Positions 1 to 9,777 of a stretch of DNA of 44,990 nt are shown one piece after another. The notes below the pieces were generated by a model. That model searched no databases. It saw nothing but the letters and a program-made list of their open reading frames with translations, and was not told the DNA's origin. Positions within the stretch are counted from its first letter, which is position 1. Each line of letters opens with the position of its first letter. The DNA is from Saccharicrinis sp. (GTDB lineage: Bacteria; Bacteroidota; Bacteroidia; Bacteroidales; Marinilabiliaceae), in assembly GCA_024635555.1 (NCBI GenBank), contig JAGXIO010000122.1:1-44990 (forward strand), given 5' to 3'. The position numbers were made by a program, and so were the translations under genes.

Positions 1-64
1 TCATAAGGTTTTATCCTGTTTTATTGTTTTGCACCATAAAAATAAGTGATAAAACTTTACTATC

Positions 65-99
65 AAAACACTGTGCAATATTCTTTTGCACAGTGTTTT
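65..99. terminator. Perfect hairpin downstream of the CDP-ribitol enzyme gene
   Basis: Arms of 14 bp (65-78 and 86-99) pair perfectly around a 7-nt loop. The arms begin with AAAA and end with TTTT, so the T-run lies inside the stem on both strands. This suits a bidirectional terminator for the minus-strand gene ending at 139 and for any plus-strand transcription entering from the left. There is no long T-tract beyond the stem, so its efficiency is uncertain. Confidence 0.6.
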
Positions 100-138
100 A
101 CTTCTTTTAATCGGTTAGGAGTTTGCGTTTTTAAGGTA

Positions 139-1512
139 TTATTCTAATATTTTTTTCACATAAATAATTTGGCCGGTAAAATCGTTCAATAAGGTATTAA
201 GCGAAGTTTTGGCAACATCTTCTGCTTTTAACAGGGACTCTTCGGGTTCTAAGCCAAAATTCTTTGTACGCATTGGAGTTCTGGTGCGTTCCGGGTTAAT
301 GCAATTTACTTTAATATTATCGGTCTCCCATTCTTCGGCTAGCGCTTGCGTTAGGTTAACGATGGCAGTTTTGGAGGATGAATAAATGGAGTAAAAAGAA
401 CGACCTCGAGTATAAGAGCTAGAGGTATAGTTAAGTAGGTGTCCTTTGCTTTTGCATAGGAAAGGGTAACTTTCTTTGGCGATGATAATAACGCCTTTTA
501 AATTGATATCTAATGAGTTTTCAATGCATTCATAGCTCATTTGTGTTAAAGGCTGATGTTCGAGGACCGCTGCACTGTTTATTACGTAATCTATGTGTCC
601 GCATTCATTATTAACTTTTTCTAGGGCACCTCTTACGTTTTCGGGTTTGGTAATGTCAGTGTTGTTTAAACTTCGACTAAATCGAAACACTTTGGCTCCG
701 TATTGCGAAGCCAAGTCTGCTGTTGCTCCTCCAATTCCATCGTTACCTCCAAATACCACTATTACTTTATCTTTAATCAGGTTAAAATCTGTATGGTCGA
801 ACCGTTCTGTGTGGCGGACCTGGAATATTTTGTCGGAAATAAAAAGGTCTAATTCATGGGTGATTTTGATGTTAATTGGATCGCCTAAAACTACCATTAT
901 GGGCGTATCGGGCAGGTACTTTTTTATAACGCCACAATCGTCGGTCGCTTTAAAGTTTAGATCTTTTAAGCCTATGTCGTATGCTTTTTTAATGGTAGAT
1001 ATCTTAAATGCTTGGGGGGTTTGGCCATTCATGAGTCTGCTCCGATCCGGGATGGATACTATTTTGTTGTCCTTCACTTCAATAATGGTATCGGTAGCCG
1101 GTATGGCCACATCTACGGCATCGTACTCCATCAAAGCATTCTGAATGTCAAAAAGTATCCGGTTTGATACAAACGGGCGCACTGCATCATGAAAAACTAG
1201 GTTTACCTCATTATTACTTTTAGGATCCCAATAGGCATTTATAGCGGAAAGGCTTGATTCATTTCTGGTATTGCCACCCAGCAATATTTTTTTTACTTTG
1301 CTAAATCCATTGAGGATAACAATTTCTTCAACCTCTTCAACATAGCCCTTATGGGTTACAATAGCCAATTCGTCGATGTATGTTGAGTTTTGGAAAGCTT
1401 CTATGGTATGTTCAAGTATTTTTCTTCCGGCAACCTTCATAAATTGTTTTGGCTTTTGGCTTCCAAACCGTATTCCACTGCCACCGGCTAATATTACTCC
1501 TATTGTTCTCAT
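139..1512 (-). CDS. Bifunctional CDP-ribitol pyrophosphorylase / ribulose-5-phosphate reductase-like protein (IspD-SDR fusion)
   Basis: This 457-aa protein has two domains. Residues 1 to about 230 form an IspD/TarI-type cytidylyltransferase with the N-terminal signature VILAGGSGIRFG followed by KPKQF. Residues about 245-457 form a short-chain dehydrogenase with a glycine-rich nucleotide loop (GGNDGIG) and the catalytic pair YSSSK. The order and length match the Bcs1/Acs1 family of Haemophilus influenzae capsule loci (about 470 aa), in which ribulose 5-phosphate is reduced to ribitol 5-phosphate and activated with CTP to CDP-ribitol. By inference it supplies CDP-ribitol, or a related CDP-polyol, to a surface glycopolymer made by the neighbouring glycosyltransferases. 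A lone IspD role is unlikely because of the fused reductase. The ATG directly abuts the stop codon of a decayed GT90 gene, so the two were once translationally coupled. Substrate specificity is not proven by sequence. Confidence 0.82.
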   Translation of the reverse strand: MRTIGVILAGGSGIRFGSQKPKQFMKVAGRKILEHTIEAFQNSTYIDELAIVTHKGYVEEVEEIVILNGFSKVKKILLGGNTRNESSLSAINAYWDPKSNNEVNLVFHDAVRPFVSNRILFDIQNALMEYDAVDVAIPATDTIIEVKDNKIVSIPDRSRLMNGQTPQAFKISTIKKAYDIGLKDLNFKATDDCGVIKKYLPDTPIMVVLGDPINIKITHELDLFISDKIFQVRHTERFDHTDFNLIKDKVIVVFGGNDGIGGATADLASQYGAKVFRFSRSLNNTDITKPENVRGALEKVNNECGHIDYVINSAAVLEHQPLTQMSYECIENSLDINLKGVIIIAKESYPFLCKSKGHLLNYTSSSYTRGRSFYSIYSSSKTAIVNLTQALAEEWETDNIKVNCINPERTRTPMRTKNFGLEPEESLLKAEDVAKTSLNTLLNDFTGQIIYVKKILE

Positions 1513-1809
1513 TTATAATAATTTAGTTCTTTTAAAACACTTTGTAAGCACCAGTGCGGAAACTAGGTTTTCTCTATTTGTGTTTTTGAATTGTTTTACA
1601 TACTCATTTCCTTCTCACGAAAGTATAAATTTATATTGCAACTAGTCCTTTATACATAGCTTTAGTTTTAGCCTCTGGTTCCAAATTTTATTTTCGAAGT
1701 GTTTTTTCTAAAAAAACTATTTTTTATGGTTGGCATTTCAGATGTTACCCTCCAGATTAACATGTAATGTTTTTTTAGTGGTCGGGCTTATAGTAAACTA
1801 ATTAAAGTA
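1513..1809 (-). pseudogene. Decayed 3' part of a GT90/CAP10 glycosyltransferase gene
   Basis: The DNA aligns with the 3' end of the intact GT4-GT90 gene at 4260-6362. Segment 1534-1611 matches 4281-4358 without gaps, 1616-1674 matches about 4573-4630, and 1697-1809 matches about 4686-4810. The intervening pieces, about 213 nt and 33 nt, are deleted. Translated on the minus strand, the last piece gives YVKQFKNTNRENLVSALVL, against YVNQFKNEKREELISVLVL in the intact protein (13 of 19 identical). It then ends in a TAA at 1513-1515, directly before the ATG of the CDP-ribitol gene. The upstream part has in-frame stops, for example just after a conserved YFN. This is a real, old gene remnant. Confidence 0.85.
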
Positions 1810-1825
1810 GGATTTAAAGTTATTT

Positions 1826-1908
1826 TCAAAATATCAGGTGGTTAAATGTGTTGTTATGTAAATCGTTTTTATAAAAATAATCCTTTTCGGTATTGTATTT
1901 TCCAGCAC
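1826..1908 (-). pseudogene. Remnant of the C-terminus of a GT2 glycosyltransferase
   Basis: This stretch matches the 3' end and downstream flank of the GT2 gene at 3335-4156. On the minus strand it reads LENTIPKRIIFIK where the intact protein has LENAIQKKIVFCK (8 of 13 identical), and the similarity continues past the stop codon into the spacer. Only the last 25 or so codons survive. Together with the adjacent GT90 remnant it shows that a second copy of this pair of gene tails once stood here. Confidence 0.7.
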
Positions 1909-1931
1909 AGAAGGGCGATGGAGTTTATTAA

Positions 1932-2126
1932 AAGGGTGTAAATAACTTTAAGCACTACGCAAAAAAAGCCACAGCTACATTCGCGGATTGCTACAAAAAC
2001 ATAAATTTCATTCGGCACACCTTAATTGAGACGAATATAGTACATGATGCACCTGAAACATTAAGGCTGCTGCGTGATGCTAGTATAATGGCAATAGCCA
2101 AGAGAGATATTGTGAGGCCAGATTAA
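1932..2126 (+). pseudogene. Unassigned 64-codon open stretch, probably a gene fragment
   Basis: A plus-strand frame is open from just after a TAA at 1929-1931 to a TAA at 2124-2126, with no convincing start codon. It ends in LRLLRDASIMAIAKRDIVRPD's last residues and looks protein-like (mixed charged and hydrophobic residues), but I do not recognise the family. It runs opposite to the surrounding glycosyltransferase genes and sits inside a block of gene debris. It could be the 3' end of an unrelated gene or a mobile-element remnant left by the rearrangement. The rest of the 1909-2215 gap shows nothing I can name. Confidence 0.3.
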
Positions 2127-2215
2127 GATCTAGATAATCGAACCAATTGATTATTATTTAGGGAACGTAAGAACAAAAGATTATCACCTAGTTACGGTAC
2201 TCCGAAACTTGAGTT

Positions 2216-3175
2216 TTAACATTTATGTTTTGTTGAAAAATAATATGCATACTTGATAATTGATGGTAATTTAATGAATCGCTTTGTTTTATAAAAAAAT
2301 GATTTTGAATTTTTCATTATTAAATAGAAGCACCGGAAATTGAAGCCTGATATCAAAGTACTTACTAACAAATTCGCTAAACGTATACTCAATAATTTGT
2401 CCGATCTACTAATTCCAGGTATGTTGACGGCGGATCTGAGTTGGTCGATGACCTCTAGTTTATACTCAGTGCTTTTTTCATTTCTGGGCCTTTGTTTTAT
2501 GGACTGATTGTTTTGATGAACTCTTTGATAAACAAGAACTTTGTTAACGTAACTCAATCCACCATTGCAACAAGAAACCATCGCAATCCACCAATCGTAA
2601 TACCCCTTAGAGGGAAATGGCAAAATGTTTTTTAAAAATTCCTTCTTTAGCATTATAGCGTGCCCACTAACAGTATTATACAAAAAAAGCCTTTTAACGC
2701 AAGTCCCATGCACTCGCCTATATGAATTTGAGGGCTTTAAAGCATAGGGAATTTTATCTCTAAATCGAAGAGAGTTACAATACACAACAGATGAACCTAT
2801 TGTAAAGCCGGATGCAAGAAATTCCAGTTTTTCTCTTACCCAAATGTCATCTTGGTCTGATATTGCAATTAAATCGTAAGTAGCCAATCCAAGTGCTTTC
2901 TCAAAATTCTTATTAAACCCCAAACGGGTTTCATTAATAATTACCCTAATTTGACTATATCTTATTTTAAATTCATTCAGTATCAGAACAGTTCCATCAG
3001 TCGAGCCGTCATCACAAACGATTACTTCTGCGGGTGGTAAAGATTGACTCATAATGGACTCTAGTTGCGCTTCTAAATACAAAGCTCCATTGTAAGTGCA
3101 CATTACAACGCTTACTAACGGTTGATTAAAAGTCATATCTCCGAAATTAAAAGTAGGTTTGCCTAAATTCTTCAT
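2216..3175 (-). CDS. GT2-family glycosyltransferase (rhamnosyltransferase-like)
   Basis: This 319-aa GT-A-fold glycosyltransferase opens, after a short lead, with VSVVMCTYNGA. It has the nucleotide-sugar motif CDDGSTDGT near residue 55 and a second acidic motif, SDQDDIW, near residue 105. This motif pair is typical of WcaA/RfbF-like rhamnosyl- and glucosyltransferases, which add single sugars to a lipid-linked glycan on the cytoplasmic face of the inner membrane. The C-terminal 100 residues are basic and lack clear membrane segments. The gene follows another GT2 gene in the same direction after a 159-bp gap. The sugar donor and acceptor cannot be predicted. Confidence 0.85.
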   Translation of the reverse strand: MKNLGKPTFNFGDMTFNQPLVSVVMCTYNGALYLEAQLESIMSQSLPPAEVIVCDDGSTDGTVLILNEFKIRYSQIRVIINETRLGFNKNFEKALGLATYDLIAISDQDDIWVREKLEFLASGFTIGSSVVYCNSLRFRDKIPYALKPSNSYRRVHGTCVKRLFLYNTVSGHAIMLKKEFLKNILPFPSKGYYDWWIAMVSCCNGGLSYVNKVLVYQRVHQNNQSIKQRPRNEKSTEYKLEVIDQLRSAVNIPGISRSDKLLSIRLANLLVSTLISGFNFRCFYLIMKNSKSFFYKTKRFIKLPSIIKYAYYFSTKHKC

Positions 3176-3334
3176 ATTTCTTACCGTAGGTGTCCGAACA
3201 AGTTTGGATATTATAAACGCTCAATAAATGCTATATGTGTTGTTTGCTAAATTATTTGGTCATGTAAATATGAAGTCATGTTTTTTTAGCTGAAATAATG
3301 GAGTTTTTAGAGTCCTTTTCAATATATCAAGTTG

Positions 3335-4156
3335 TTAAGAATTGTGGTTAGATAAACCGTTTTTACAGAAAACAATTTTTTTCTGTATTGCATTTTCTAA
3401 AATTGCATGATTTATATTAAGTTTTTCTCTTGAATTAGATGGATGATGAATATGGTACTGTATGGCATCAAATTTTATTATTTCTCTATTTTTACCGGCA
3501 TTTATAAGCCTAACACAAATTTCCGAATCCTCTCTACCCCAACCTGTCATCGCTTCATTATAGCCATTGATTTCAATTAAATCTGTTTTCCAAAAACTCA
3601 TATTGCAACCTCTAGCACTAGTGGCTACTTTTGCAGAATCGGTAGTTGTACTTTTTAGTAGTATTGACAAAAATGGCAGATACAGAGCATTCATTTTATT
3701 TAATAATCCAGGGATATACCAATCATACTTAATCTTTTTATTCTGCAATATATTTGTAGAAAACGAGTCTGATAATAGGACTCTAGATCCTCTTAAATAC
3801 GTATCTTTTTTCGCCATTTTTAGATGACCCTTAATGAAATTTTTATGTAAAATTACATCGCCATCTATTTGAATAATATAATCGAAAGATGCTTTACTTA
3901 TCGCCTTATTTCGAATTTCTGCCAATTTGAATCCATCATCTTTATGCCATACGTGAATTAGAGGAATCGGAAAATTTTTTTGAAAATTCTGAATTAAGGC
4001 TCTGGTTTTTTCAGTTGAGCCATCATCTGCAATAATCACTTCATTGGGTAATAAAACTTGCTTTTGAACGCTCATTAATACCAGTTCTAATGCCTCTGGC
4101 CAATTGTAAGTTGCAATAATTAATGATGAAGTAGGATATTTAGTCATTATGTTCAT
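3335..4156 (-). CDS. GT2-family glycosyltransferase with GT27-like C-terminal part
   Basis: This 273-aa protein has an N-terminal GT-A domain: SLIIATYNWPEAL, ADDGSTE near residue 42 and the metal-binding IDGDV near residue 97. It is followed by the galactosyltransferase-type motif GWGREDSEICVRL near residue 205, as in chondroitin-polymerase-like and GT27-like enzymes. A cytoplasmic sugar transferase for LPS or capsule is the likely role. An ATG three codons in (4147) is an equally possible start. A minus-strand TATTTTTG element lies 17-24 nt upstream. The last 25 codons and downstream spacer are duplicated as a remnant at 1826-1908. Confidence 0.85.
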   Translation of the reverse strand: MNIMTKYPTSSLIIATYNWPEALELVLMSVQKQVLLPNEVIIADDGSTEKTRALIQNFQKNFPIPLIHVWHKDDGFKLAEIRNKAISKASFDYIIQIDGDVILHKNFIKGHLKMAKKDTYLRGSRVLLSDSFSTNILQNKKIKYDWYIPGLLNKMNALYLPFLSILLKSTTTDSAKVATSARGCNMSFWKTDLIEINGYNEAMTGWGREDSEICVRLINAGKNREIIKFDAIQYHIHHPSNSREKLNINHAILENAIQKKIVFCKNGLSNHNS

Positions 4157-4172
4157 AATTTTAAATTTGAGA

Positions 4173-4180
4173 CAAAAATA
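4173..4180 (-). promoter_or_regulatory. Possible Bacteroidota -7 element upstream of the GT2 gene
   Basis: On the minus strand this reads TATTTTTG, fitting the TANNTTTG consensus, 17 nt before the ATG at 4156. No well-spaced TTG -33 element is present, so it is weak evidence for a separate promoter inside the glycan cluster. Confidence 0.3.
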
Positions 4181-4259
4181 GTAAAACTATAAATAGCTGT
4201 AAAGAGCAATTGCAATATGCAAGATGTTAATAAACAACACATTAAATGATTTCGCAGCG

Positions 4260-6362
4260 TTATGATAATTTGGTTTTATCAAAATATTTATCCAAAACTA
4301 ACACTGAAATCAGCTCTTCCCTTTTTTCGTTTTTGAACTGATTTACGTACCCATTTGCATTCAACCGTATTTCTTCTGCTCTGTCAGGATTACGGATATA
4401 GTATTCCAATTTTTCGTTTAAATCGGAATAGTCGTCCTTAATATGGATATAATGGATGTCTGGCTTTAAAGTGCCTTCCATAAACCAGGTTTCATATTTA
4501 GGTGTCGGCATTACGGCAAGAGAGTTCGACGACATAATCCACTTTAAATTGCTGGCCACATCGTTACCTTCGAGCGAAAGAATAAACTTATACTGCAACT
4601 GTTCGCTTATACTTAGTTTATTCTTTAGCCAATGCGTTTCAAAATCCGTTTGGCTCACTTGACCAAGATCGCACATTCTATTATTGAAGTATTTTTCTAA
4701 AAAATCTATTCGTTGTGGTTGGCGTTTCCAGATGTTGCCTCTCCAAACTAACATGTTATGTTTTTGGTGCAAGCTGAGCTTATCATAAACAAAATTAAAG
4801 TGGCGCACCTTATTCAGTTTTAATAAAATAGCATTTTGGTTGTCATCCGAGATGGGGCGGCTTTTTACGATGGTGGGCTGATCGGGTATGGTGGTAACAT
4901 CGCCAAATTCGTAGGCAAATTTATGTTCAGGCTTAAAAAGCCGTGTATAAATCCAAGTGTCGAAAAAGTAAGTTTTTAGTTTGCCCGTATAAACAAATTC
5001 ACGCAATGTTTTGGTCTCACCTTTTAAGCTAATGTTACCGTTCAATTTGTTATAGTAATTCACTCTACTTTTAAGGTAGTCTTTATCAAAACGGTTTACG
5101 AGTTTCAACTTTTTATTAAGACCATTGCTGGAAAAGGCCGAGAGGAATTTGAGCTTTGCAAAGTTGGATAGATAGTAGGCGAATTTAAAGTTTTTGTGAC
5201 TCAAGTTTTTGAGCCTTGAAACTTTTTTTTTTAAGAAAAAAGGCTTTTTTGATGAATGCGAGTCATCCTGTTCTTTGAGTATTTGTTGTAGATATGCTTC
5301 AACGTGATTCACCGAGCGGTCTAAACTAAATTTATTTAAAACGGTATCCTTGGCCTGAGCTGCTATTGTGGCTGCTACCTGAGGGTTGTTGATTACAAAT
5401 TTTATTTTTTGATAGATGGCATTGGCGTCCTTAATGGGTATAAAAAAACCAGTTTTCGATTCCTCAATAAGCTCTACCGCACCGTTTACCGGGGTTGTAA
5501 CCACCGGTACCATTTCGAGCATCGACTCCAAAAGAACATTGGGCATTCCCTCGTACAAGGAGGGTAGCACAAAAATATCGGCACCCTCAAATAAGGTATG
5601 TATATTTTCGACAAAACCGAGTAAGAATATATTTTGCTCGAGTCTGTTATCAGCGATTAGTTTGCTTAGGTATTTAAACTGTTTACCTGTGCCGGCAATA
5701 AAGAATTTGATGTCGTCGTTATTATCTTTTGCAATTTTGGCGGCTTGTATCAGGTACGCAAACCCTTTCTGTTTATCCAACCTGCCTGCGCTCAGTACCA
5801 CCTTTGTATGGGGATTTAAATGGCATATTTTGGAGTAGTCGAAAGGCTGTTGGCAAGTGTCGGTTTGCGATATGCCGTTGTAAATCACTTTAACAAAGGA
5901 ATCGTCCCACCAATTATAACCATCGTAAATGTTTTTAAGGGATTGGGAGTTGGTTAATATGCCGTGCGATAATTTTTTGAAGGTAAATTTATACTTCCAT
6001 TTTTTGGTGATGAGCTGAACTCCCTGGCGACCTATCACTTTAGTTTTGTTTTCGGACAGCAGTGCGGCAAAGCCGGCTATCCGTACATCGCGGTTTAGGC
6101 TGGCCACGATTACCGACACATTATTTTCGTTGATGTATTTGGTAAGTCGTAAAGAACTAAATAGGCTAAAGTCGCTACGGTAGTTAATGTGCATAGTGTC
6201 TAAACCCTTTTCCTGCGCATTTTTTATTAAAACGGAATTGGGTCTACCACCTACAATAACCTTATGACCCAAGGCTTGCAAACCATATGCAGTGTTAACA
6301 ATCCATTTTTCGCCACCGCCCCATTTATTTTTGCCGATGGAGTTAATAAATAATATGGTCAT
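4260..6362 (-). CDS. Two-domain glycosyltransferase: GT4 fused to GT90 (CAP10)
   Basis: This 700-aa protein joins two glycosyltransferases. Residues 1 to about 365 are a GT4/GT-B enzyme with an N-terminal GGGEKW, the donor-site SAGRLDKQKG near residue 192, and the EX7E motif (EGMPNVLLE near residue 270). Residues about 430-690 are a CAP10/GT90 (LpsA-like) domain with LVWRGNIW near residue 545 and the conserved FILSLEGNDVASNLKW stretch near residue 595. GT90 members in Gram-negative bacteria add glucose or galactose to LPS inner core. By inference both domains act on successive positions of the same glycan. Each domain alone would be a normal full-length enzyme, so this is a genuine fusion. 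A lone GT90 tail copy persists at 1513-1809. Confidence 0.85.
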   Translation of the reverse strand: MTILFINSIGKNKWGGGEKWIVNTAYGLQALGHKVIVGGRPNSVLIKNAQEKGLDTMHINYRSDFSLFSSLRLTKYINENNVSVIVASLNRDVRIAGFAALLSENKTKVIGRQGVQLITKKWKYKFTFKKLSHGILTNSQSLKNIYDGYNWWDDSFVKVIYNGISQTDTCQQPFDYSKICHLNPHTKVVLSAGRLDKQKGFAYLIQAAKIAKDNNDDIKFFIAGTGKQFKYLSKLIADNRLEQNIFLLGFVENIHTLFEGADIFVLPSLYEGMPNVLLESMLEMVPVVTTPVNGAVELIEESKTGFFIPIKDANAIYQKIKFVINNPQVAATIAAQAKDTVLNKFSLDRSVNHVEAYLQQILKEQDDSHSSKKPFFLKKKVSRLKNLSHKNFKFAYYLSNFAKLKFLSAFSSNGLNKKLKLVNRFDKDYLKSRVNYYNKLNGNISLKGETKTLREFVYTGKLKTYFFDTWIYTRLFKPEHKFAYEFGDVTTIPDQPTIVKSRPISDDNQNAILLKLNKVRHFNFVYDKLSLHQKHNMLVWRGNIWKRQPQRIDFLEKYFNNRMCDLGQVSQTDFETHWLKNKLSISEQLQYKFILSLEGNDVASNLKWIMSSNSLAVMPTPKYETWFMEGTLKPDIHYIHIKDDYSDLNEKLEYYIRNPDRAEEIRLNANGYVNQFKNEKREELISVLVLDKYFDKTKLS

Positions 6363-6388
6363 ATTAAGTGTGTCATTTTACTAAAATG

Positions 6389-6396
6389 CAAAAATA
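6389..6396 (-). promoter_or_regulatory. Possible Bacteroidota -7 element upstream of the GT4-GT90 gene
   Basis: The minus strand reads TATTTTTG (consensus TANNTTTG) 27 nt before the ATG at 6362. No clear TTG element sits 18-20 nt further upstream. It is consistent with the 172-bp gap (6363-6534) holding a promoter, but is not decisive. Confidence 0.3.
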
Positions 6397-6534
6397 GCAT
6401 TATTGCCGTAAATTAAAGACGTAAAGATGATAAATAATTGTTTTGTACAAGCAACTATGCGTATCCCTATCAGGCAGGGAAGTATGTATCATTTAAAAAT
6501 TACGTTCTGTGAGCATTGGCATCATTGATTTTGT

Positions 6535-7542
6535 TTATTCAGGAAAGCTCCTATTCACTTCTGCCACAATCTGTTCTGGAGTAATATCTACCAGGCATTT
6601 TTTAATTTCTTTTATTTTGCATTTGGTGTTTCCATGTTTGCTGCATGGCTGGCAGGGTAAACCTAAATTAAATATCTTCATCTTTTCGCCCGTTGGAAAA
6701 CCAAATGCTGTGGGTCCCATGAGTGCACATCCGGCCACGTCAAACAAGTCGGCAGCATGTAAAAATCCAGTGTCGCCACTTATCACGTATTTTGACTGTG
6801 AGGTAACGCAGAAGCTTTCTAATAACGAGGTTTTTCCGGCCAAGTTAATAACCCTATCGGGGGCACTATCAGCAATGTCCTGGCAAAAGTGATCCTGTGG
6901 ACCGGCTAAAATGGTAAAATTAAAGTGGGGGAGAAGGGTAATCAGTTTTTTCCAGTGTGCCACAGGCCACCGTTTCAGCTCCCAGGCAGCCGATGGTACC
7001 AACGTTATGTTTTTGGCCGTTTGATTCTTAAGCAATTGTTCACACTTTTCCTCCGTTTCTGCCGGGAATTCCCAGTTATCCTGAGGTGTATCAAAATTGG
7101 TAATTCCCCATTTTTCGAGTGGTTTGCGGAACGATTCAAAGGCTTTGAATGGATTGGGTAGCAGGTTTATCTGAAAATTAAACAGCAACATCCGTTTTAG
7201 CCTATGCTTACGGCGCGTTATGAGTTTGCTACCGATGCCCAATGGACAAATAATATTTTTAAGTATATTGGAGCGGATGTTGCTATGGGCATCGTAAACA
7301 CGGGTATAGCCTTCTTTTTTTAGGTCGAAGGCCATTTTAAATATCCCTGCCATCCCTTCATCGCGGTCAAACTCGATAAGGCGGTCGATACGTGGATCTA
7401 TTTTTAAGAGAGTTGCCAAATCCTTGCGTACAATCCAATGAACCTCGCAACCCGGGTAATGGTTTTTAAAGCCCGCAGTTACCGACATACACTGAATAAT
7501 GTCGCCAATAGAACTTAGTCTGATAATTAATATCTTTTCCAA
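6535..7542 (-). CDS. GT9-family (heptosyltransferase-like) LPS glycosyltransferase
   Basis: This 335-aa protein has the ADP-heptose:LPS heptosyltransferase layout. It starts MEKILIIRLSSIGDII, the usual N-terminal strand and loop of GT9 enzymes, then VHWIVRKD near residue 35. The C-terminal Rossmann half has LVPSAAWELKRWP near residue 180, the donor-binding VISGDTGFLHAADL near residue 250 and LMGPTAFGFPTG near residue 275. GT9 enzymes transfer heptose or related sugars to the LPS inner core. A C-terminal cluster of cysteines (CQPCSKHGNTKCKIKEIKKC) is common in Bacteroidota GT9 proteins and may bind metal or form disulfides. It is upstream of, and in the same direction as, the GT4-GT90 gene, which fits core-LPS assembly. 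Confidence 0.88.
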   Translation of the reverse strand: MEKILIIRLSSIGDIIQCMSVTAGFKNHYPGCEVHWIVRKDLATLLKIDPRIDRLIEFDRDEGMAGIFKMAFDLKKEGYTRVYDAHSNIRSNILKNIICPLGIGSKLITRRKHRLKRMLLFNFQINLLPNPFKAFESFRKPLEKWGITNFDTPQDNWEFPAETEEKCEQLLKNQTAKNITLVPSAAWELKRWPVAHWKKLITLLPHFNFTILAGPQDHFCQDIADSAPDRVINLAGKTSLLESFCVTSQSKYVISGDTGFLHAADLFDVAGCALMGPTAFGFPTGEKMKIFNLGLPCQPCSKHGNTKCKIKEIKKCLVDITPEQIVAEVNRSFPE

Positions 7543-7749
7543 AAGTTATTTTATTAGATTTTTGAGAGATTGGATTGGTGAACCAGCTTCGCCGTCCACC
7601 AAATATGAACCACGAATTTAGCGAATTAAACGAATTTTTGATTCAAATTGCGCAGGGCTTTAAAGTTGTTCATCCTGTACTTTTCGCCAAGAGGGCTTGA
7701 ATTTATTTATCTACATACTCGTTTCGCAACCCTTTTCACTTTCAACTTT
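7543..7749. other. Gap with degenerate CGAATT-rich spacer repeat
   Basis: The gap between the GT9 gene and atpC holds a short A/T-rich string in which CGAATT recurs three times (about 7611-7637). This kind of spacer repeat is scattered through many Bacteroidota genomes. No gene, terminator or clear promoter was found here. Confidence 0.35.
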
Positions 7750-7998
7750 CTACTCACTGCCCATCAACACGGTTGCTTGGTTGTTGCTACATTCAAAAAC
7801 GCCTTCGATACAATCAAAAAAATCTTCTTTTCCATCCTTACCTATCACCCTTATTTTTCCTTTTGCTAAGGTTGAAACTATGGGGGCATGACCCTTTAAT
7901 ACCGTGAAGCTGCCTTTTACCCCCGGCAATTGTATAAATCCCACATCGGCCGAATACAATATTTTTTCGGGTGTTATTATTTTTAAGTTTAAATCCAT
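7750..7998 (-). CDS. atpC: F1Fo ATP synthase epsilon subunit (short form)
   Basis: At 82 aa this contains only the N-terminal beta-sandwich of AtpC: it starts MDLNLKIITPEKILYSADV and has the conserved PGVKGSFTVLKGHAPIVSTL. The C-terminal helical hairpin found in the 130-140 aa proteobacterial epsilon, which inhibits ATP hydrolysis, is absent. This short form is normal in Bacteroidota, so it is not a truncation. It is part of the central stalk of F1 and couples rotation to catalysis. It follows atpD in the same direction after a 164-bp gap. Confidence 0.93.
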   Translation of the reverse strand: MDLNLKIITPEKILYSADVGFIQLPGVKGSFTVLKGHAPIVSTLAKGKIRVIGKDGKEDFFDCIEGVFECSNNQATVLMGSE

Positions 7999-8086
7999 AT
8001 AAATTTCTTTAAAACCTATTATTCACTAATTATTAAATGGGGACGAAGCTTTCTCCATTTACTCGGTTCGCGACATTTACTATTTA

Positions 8087-8122
8087 TAGACGCTGTCAGG
8101 TCTATGGACGCTGACAGGTCTG
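8087..8122. repeat. Two-copy 18-nt tandem repeat between atpD and atpC
   Basis: TAGACGCTGTCAGGTCTA is followed directly by TGGACGCTGACAGGTCTG (15 of 18 identical). It is followed by an unusually GC-rich string (about 8125-8160, CGCC/CGCTCC motifs) ending at the atpD stop codon. The function is unknown; it may be a genome-wide spacer repeat. Confidence 0.6.
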
Positions 8123-8162
8123 ATTGCCCGGCGCCTCACGCCCCACGCTCCTTGCTCCCCGC

Positions 8163-9761
<1,599 letters not shown>

Positions 9762-9777
9762 TTTAAACCTTAAACTT

